Below are positions 61,281 through 64,000 of a DNA stretch of 64,000 nucleotides, piece after piece. Each line of letters begins with the position of its first letter. Position 1 is the first letter of the stretch. The DNA is taken from assembly GCA_963662515.1 (NCBI GenBank), contig OY759675.1:1240001-1304000 (forward strand), read 5' to 3'. The notes beneath the pieces were generated by a model. It was not told the origin of the DNA and did no database searches. It was given only the letters and a program-made list of their open reading frames with translations. The position numbers and the translations under genes were made by a program. The DNA comes from JAFGDI01 sp963662515. GTDB taxonomy: Bacteria; Planctomycetota; Phycisphaerae; Sedimentisphaerales; SM23-30.

Positions 61281-63305
61281 GTGAACCAGTTATGTGAGCA
61301 GACGATGGAATACAAGGAACTGACCATAGACGGTAGTAATCTGGATGTACTTCTGGGGAAAGAGTGGCTTATTTCTAACAGCAGGGGCAGTTATTGTTCC
61401 GGAACGGTTATAGGTTGCAATACTCGTCGTTATCATGGTTTATTGATAGCCTCATTGCGTCCGCCGGTTGAGCGGATCGTTACGGTAGGAAATTTACTTG
61501 AATCAGTAGAGATAAATGGTCGGTCCTATGATATTTCCAGCTTTGAATTTGCAGACTGTATCCATCCGCAGGGCTATTACTTTTTGAAAAAGTTTCGTTC
61601 TGATGGTGGTGTGCATTTTTATTTCCAGTTGGACCAGGTAAGCCTGGAAAAGAGTATCTATCTCAGCTACGACAAGGATCAGGTAGTGGTTTCGTATAAG
61701 TTTAGTGGTTTGGGTAACCAGAACGCCCGCCTGACGGTTTCTCCTATGGTCGTATTGCGTGATTTTCATGCGATGCAGAATTCGGCTACAAACCTGAATG
61801 TCAGATATTCTAATGATATAGTCACAGTACATCATCTTGATCCTCGTGGGCCGGCGGTGCATATGTCTATGCCTGGCGGATATTTTGAGCAGGATAGTAA
61901 CTGGTGGTATTCAATGAAATACCGGGTTGATTCCTATCGCGGACAGCAGGATTTTGAAGATCTTTGCGTTGTTGGCTCATTTTCCAGGCAAATCGCTGGT
62001 GACGGCGAGATATCTCTGGTACTATCTGCCTCTTCTGGTGCTGATTGCACTGGGGATATGGCTATTACCTGCGAGCAAGTGCGTCAGCAGCGAGAGCAGC
62101 GAATTGAGGATCTCTACCAGGCTGCCAAGGCCAGAGATGAACAGGAAAAAATGCTGGTTCTGGCTGCAGATCAGTTTGTTGTAAGACGCATTATTACCGG
62201 CAGCCAATATTCCAGTAGTATTTTGGCTGGTTATCCATGGTTTGCCGATTGGGGACGCGATACTTTCATTGCCTTGCCGGGTATTTTGCTATCTACTGGC
62301 CGTTATGAAGAGGCCAAAGAGGTACTTGATACCTTTGGCTCTGTAATCGATGGTGGCCAGATTCCTAATCGGTTCGATGATTATGGCAATCCACCGCATT
62401 ATAATAGTATTGACGCCTCATTATGGTTTGTTAATGCCGCCTGGCAGTATTTACAGGCCACAGGTGACCTTAAGCTATTCCGGGTCAAATATCGGCCTAT
62501 GCTCAAGGAAATAATTGAAGCATACAGCAAGGGGACCAGAGATAATATTCATGCTGATGTTGATGGCTTAATAACTGGCGGCGATAAAGACACCCAGCTT
62601 ACCTGGATGGATGCTAAGTGTAATGGCATAGCATTTACCCCTCGTTATGGTAAACCTGTTGAAATCAATGCTTTATGGTATAACGCTCTGCGTATAATGG
62701 CTGAGACTGCCAGTAGTGATGTTGAGGTTCGTCATTACGATGAACTGGCACAAAAAGTGGCAGATTCATTTGAAATGGCATTCTGGAATCAACAGGGTAA
62801 TTGTCTTTATGACTTTATTTATCCAGACGGCACACCAGATGCAGCGATCAGGCCTAATCAAATATTTGCGGTATCATTGCCTTTCACATGCCTTTCGGCT
62901 GATAAAGCGGAATCGGTAGTAAGTGTGGTCAGAGATCAACTGCTAACACCTTACGGACTGCGCAGTTTGAGCCCGCTTGATAGCCGATATCGTCCCTGGT
63001 ATGGCGGTGATCAGTTCAGCAGGGATAGTGCCTATCATCAGGGTACGGTCTGGGGCTGGCTTATAGGGCCATTTATTGAGGCTTTCCTTAAGGTTAATAA
63101 ATACTCAGAGTTCGCTGTCCGGCAGGCCAGAGAATATATAGAACCAGTTCTGGAACATGCCAGATCCGGGGCTTGTATCGGCAGTATTTCAGAGATATTC
63201 GATGCTAATTACCCCCATTATGCCAAAGGGTGCTTTGCCCAGGCATGGAGTGTGGGTGAAGCTCTTAGATTATTGAAACTTATCAATTATTATGATAAGA
63301 AGTAA
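61281..63305 (+). CDS. Glycogen debranching enzyme (amylo-alpha-1,6-glucosidase)
   Basis: A 674-residue cytoplasmic enzyme that hydrolyses alpha-1,6 branches of glycogen or maltodextrin. An N-terminal beta-sandwich (about 20-280; GTVIGCNTRRYHGLLIASL, VTVGNLLESVEING) precedes a GH133-type (alpha/alpha)6 barrel (about 295-670) with GYPWFADWGRDTFIALPG, GQIPNRFDDYGNPPHYNSIDASLW, LTWMDAK and the end GSISEIFD. This is the archaeal/bacterial debranching family. The GTG start at 61281 follows AGAGGTTTATC. No glycogen synthase or phosphorylase is adjacent. Confidence 0.93.
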   Translation: MNQLCEQTMEYKELTIDGSNLDVLLGKEWLISNSRGSYCSGTVIGCNTRRYHGLLIASLRPPVERIVTVGNLLESVEINGRSYDISSFEFADCIHPQGYYFLKKFRSDGGVHFYFQLDQVSLEKSIYLSYDKDQVVVSYKFSGLGNQNARLTVSPMVVLRDFHAMQNSATNLNVRYSNDIVTVHHLDPRGPAVHMSMPGGYFEQDSNWWYSMKYRVDSYRGQQDFEDLCVVGSFSRQIAGDGEISLVLSASSGADCTGDMAITCEQVRQQREQRIEDLYQAAKARDEQEKMLVLAADQFVVRRIITGSQYSSSILAGYPWFADWGRDTFIALPGILLSTGRYEEAKEVLDTFGSVIDGGQIPNRFDDYGNPPHYNSIDASLWFVNAAWQYLQATGDLKLFRVKYRPMLKEIIEAYSKGTRDNIHADVDGLITGGDKDTQLTWMDAKCNGIAFTPRYGKPVEINALWYNALRIMAETASSDVEVRHYDELAQKVADSFEMAFWNQQGNCLYDFIYPDGTPDAAIRPNQIFAVSLPFTCLSADKAESVVSVVRDQLLTPYGLRSLSPLDSRYRPWYGGDQFSRDSAYHQGTVWGWLIGPFIEAFLKVNKYSEFAVRQAREYIEPVLEHARSGACIGSISEIFDANYPHYAKGCFAQAWSVGEALRLLKLINYYDKK

Positions 63306-63333
63306 GCTGGATTATAGGACCTGCGAAAAAAAA

Positions 63334-63618
63334 CTATTTTACAAGGCCTGCTACTTCCGGGCTTTTGATCATTGATACAGCGATCGTGTTTTCATTGTAT
63401 TCTGGTGCCGGGTGAACGGCTGAGCCACATGAGCTGCAACCCTCTGAACAATTATTGTCGGCGGTTACCAGTCTGGCAATATCGTTCACTTGCAGGTCCT
63501 GTATCAAAGAAATTGTATCATCGACAGTTATTTCCAGATAAATAGCTATATTGCCAACCGTAGCCATCCGCTGGGCACTCAGGTAATTCATCAACCTCTG
63601 ATAGATATTTTCAGGCAT
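63334..63618 (-). CDS. Small FeoC-like winged-helix protein with Cys cluster
   Basis: A 94-residue protein. Residues about 1-55 look like a winged helix (QRLMNYLSAQRMATVGNIAIYL, DDTISLIQDLQVNDIARLV). Next come three cysteines in CSEGCSSCG, as in FeoC-type regulators that carry an iron-sulfur cluster or metal. Length and layout fit FeoC, but the FeoAB genes are absent, so it may be another small HTH-Cys protein. The ATG at 63618 is used; an in-frame TTG lies 12 bases upstream. Convergent with the debranching enzyme. Confidence 0.55.
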   Translation of the reverse strand: MPENIYQRLMNYLSAQRMATVGNIAIYLEITVDDTISLIQDLQVNDIARLVTADNNCSEGCSSCGSAVHPAPEYNENTIAVSMIKSPEVAGLVK

Positions 63619-63914
63619 GATACTTAACAAATCCTTCCATATTCGACTGTTCGCAGCCGGCTATAACATTTCTTTCTCTCTTTTTGCAAAACACACACAG
63701 AAATTATACTGTAATATAGCATAAAAATAGTACTAAAGGCAATTATGATATTATTTTACTGTTAAAAAAAAGATCTTTTACTATTTTTTAATGTTTCTGA
63801 TATTGATATGGGCAAAACAATATTTCAGAAAGAATGCATATTGCTTGCCACTGTTGGTTTTATCAGATAGAATCACTATAAAGAGAATTTACAGCTTAAA
63901 GGAAATCAGATAGT

Positions 63915-64000
63915 ATGTATGTAAGGCATTTGGCGTTAGGTGATTATCAGACTAATTGTTATATTTTGACCAGTCCGACAAATAGTGATGAATGTATATT
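63915..64000 (+). CDS. Start of a metallo-beta-lactamase-fold hydrolase (cut by window)
   Basis: Only 28 residues are present. MYVRHLALGDYQTNCYILTS matches the first strand pair of glyoxalase-II-like metallo-beta-lactamase proteins, where xLGxxxTNCYI is characteristic. AAAGGAAA lies about 13 bases before the ATG. The zinc-binding motif would lie beyond the window, so the family call is tentative. Confidence 0.5.
   Translation, partial: MYVRHLALGDYQTNCYILTSPTNSDECI

Overview
The window looks like a piece of chromosome from a free-living Gram-negative bacterium of the Planctomycetota, most likely class Phycisphaerae. This rests on large secreted proteins ending in dockerin-like EF-hand pairs, a PEP-CTERM sorting tail beside one of them, GLUG and beta-helix surface proteins, an outer-membrane set (OprP-type porin, MipA-type protein, BamD-like and LptE-like lipoproteins), split GcvPA/GcvPB and ThyX. 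Lineage is inferred from gene content and domain style; no rRNA or tRNA gene was seen. No phage, insertion sequence or CRISPR array was recognised.

Layout. 1-3574: glycine cleavage genes gcvH, gcvPA and gcvPB, with long inverted-repeat elements between the cistrons. 3963-13799: secreted thioredoxin-like protein, a 1.9 kb repeat-filled gap, a GLUG/dockerin/FGE-fold surface protein, a secreted phosphoesterase and a GH2 enzyme. 14163-25305: Cys-rich secreted peptide, porin, MipA-like protein, YkuE-like phosphoesterase, a C-terminally short GH3 enzyme, a second repeat-filled gap and a GH38 mannosidase. 25430-27450: a radical SAM protein coupled to ThyX. 27784-33223: envelope cluster (BamD-like, LptE-like, FtsH, HD-GYP, ExbD). 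33337-34954: RpiB and a TsaC/phosphatase fusion. 35342-41857: a 2171-residue M6 protease. 42050-43207: a DtxR-Fur-FeoA fusion regulator. 43453-46969: two surface proteins. 46970-48636: a gene-poor region with a diverged repeat array. 48637-51868: a small hypothetical protein, then a MEDS sensor and a histidine kinase. 52122-61047: hpt, rsmB, nusA, infB, rbfA, a degenerate HhH protein and hisG. 61281-64000: glycogen debranching enzyme, a small FeoC-like protein and the start of a metallo-beta-lactamase-fold gene.

The carbohydrate enzymes and dockerin proteins suggest a polysaccharide degrader. The housekeeping genes are ordinary. The most unusual content is (1) one polypeptide joining DtxR, Fur and FeoA modules, with a TTAG/CTAA palindrome inside its own promoter; (2) a family of about 1 kb elements with long inverted arms around 21-bp tandem units, each unit itself a palindrome, in two near-identical copies and one diverged copy; (3) a second family of intergenic long-hairpin elements whose AT-rich arms match within each element and carry variable small hairpins; and (4) a TsaC fusion to a YwlE-like phosphatase beside rpiB. 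All domain and family calls were made by eye from the sequence, without database searches.
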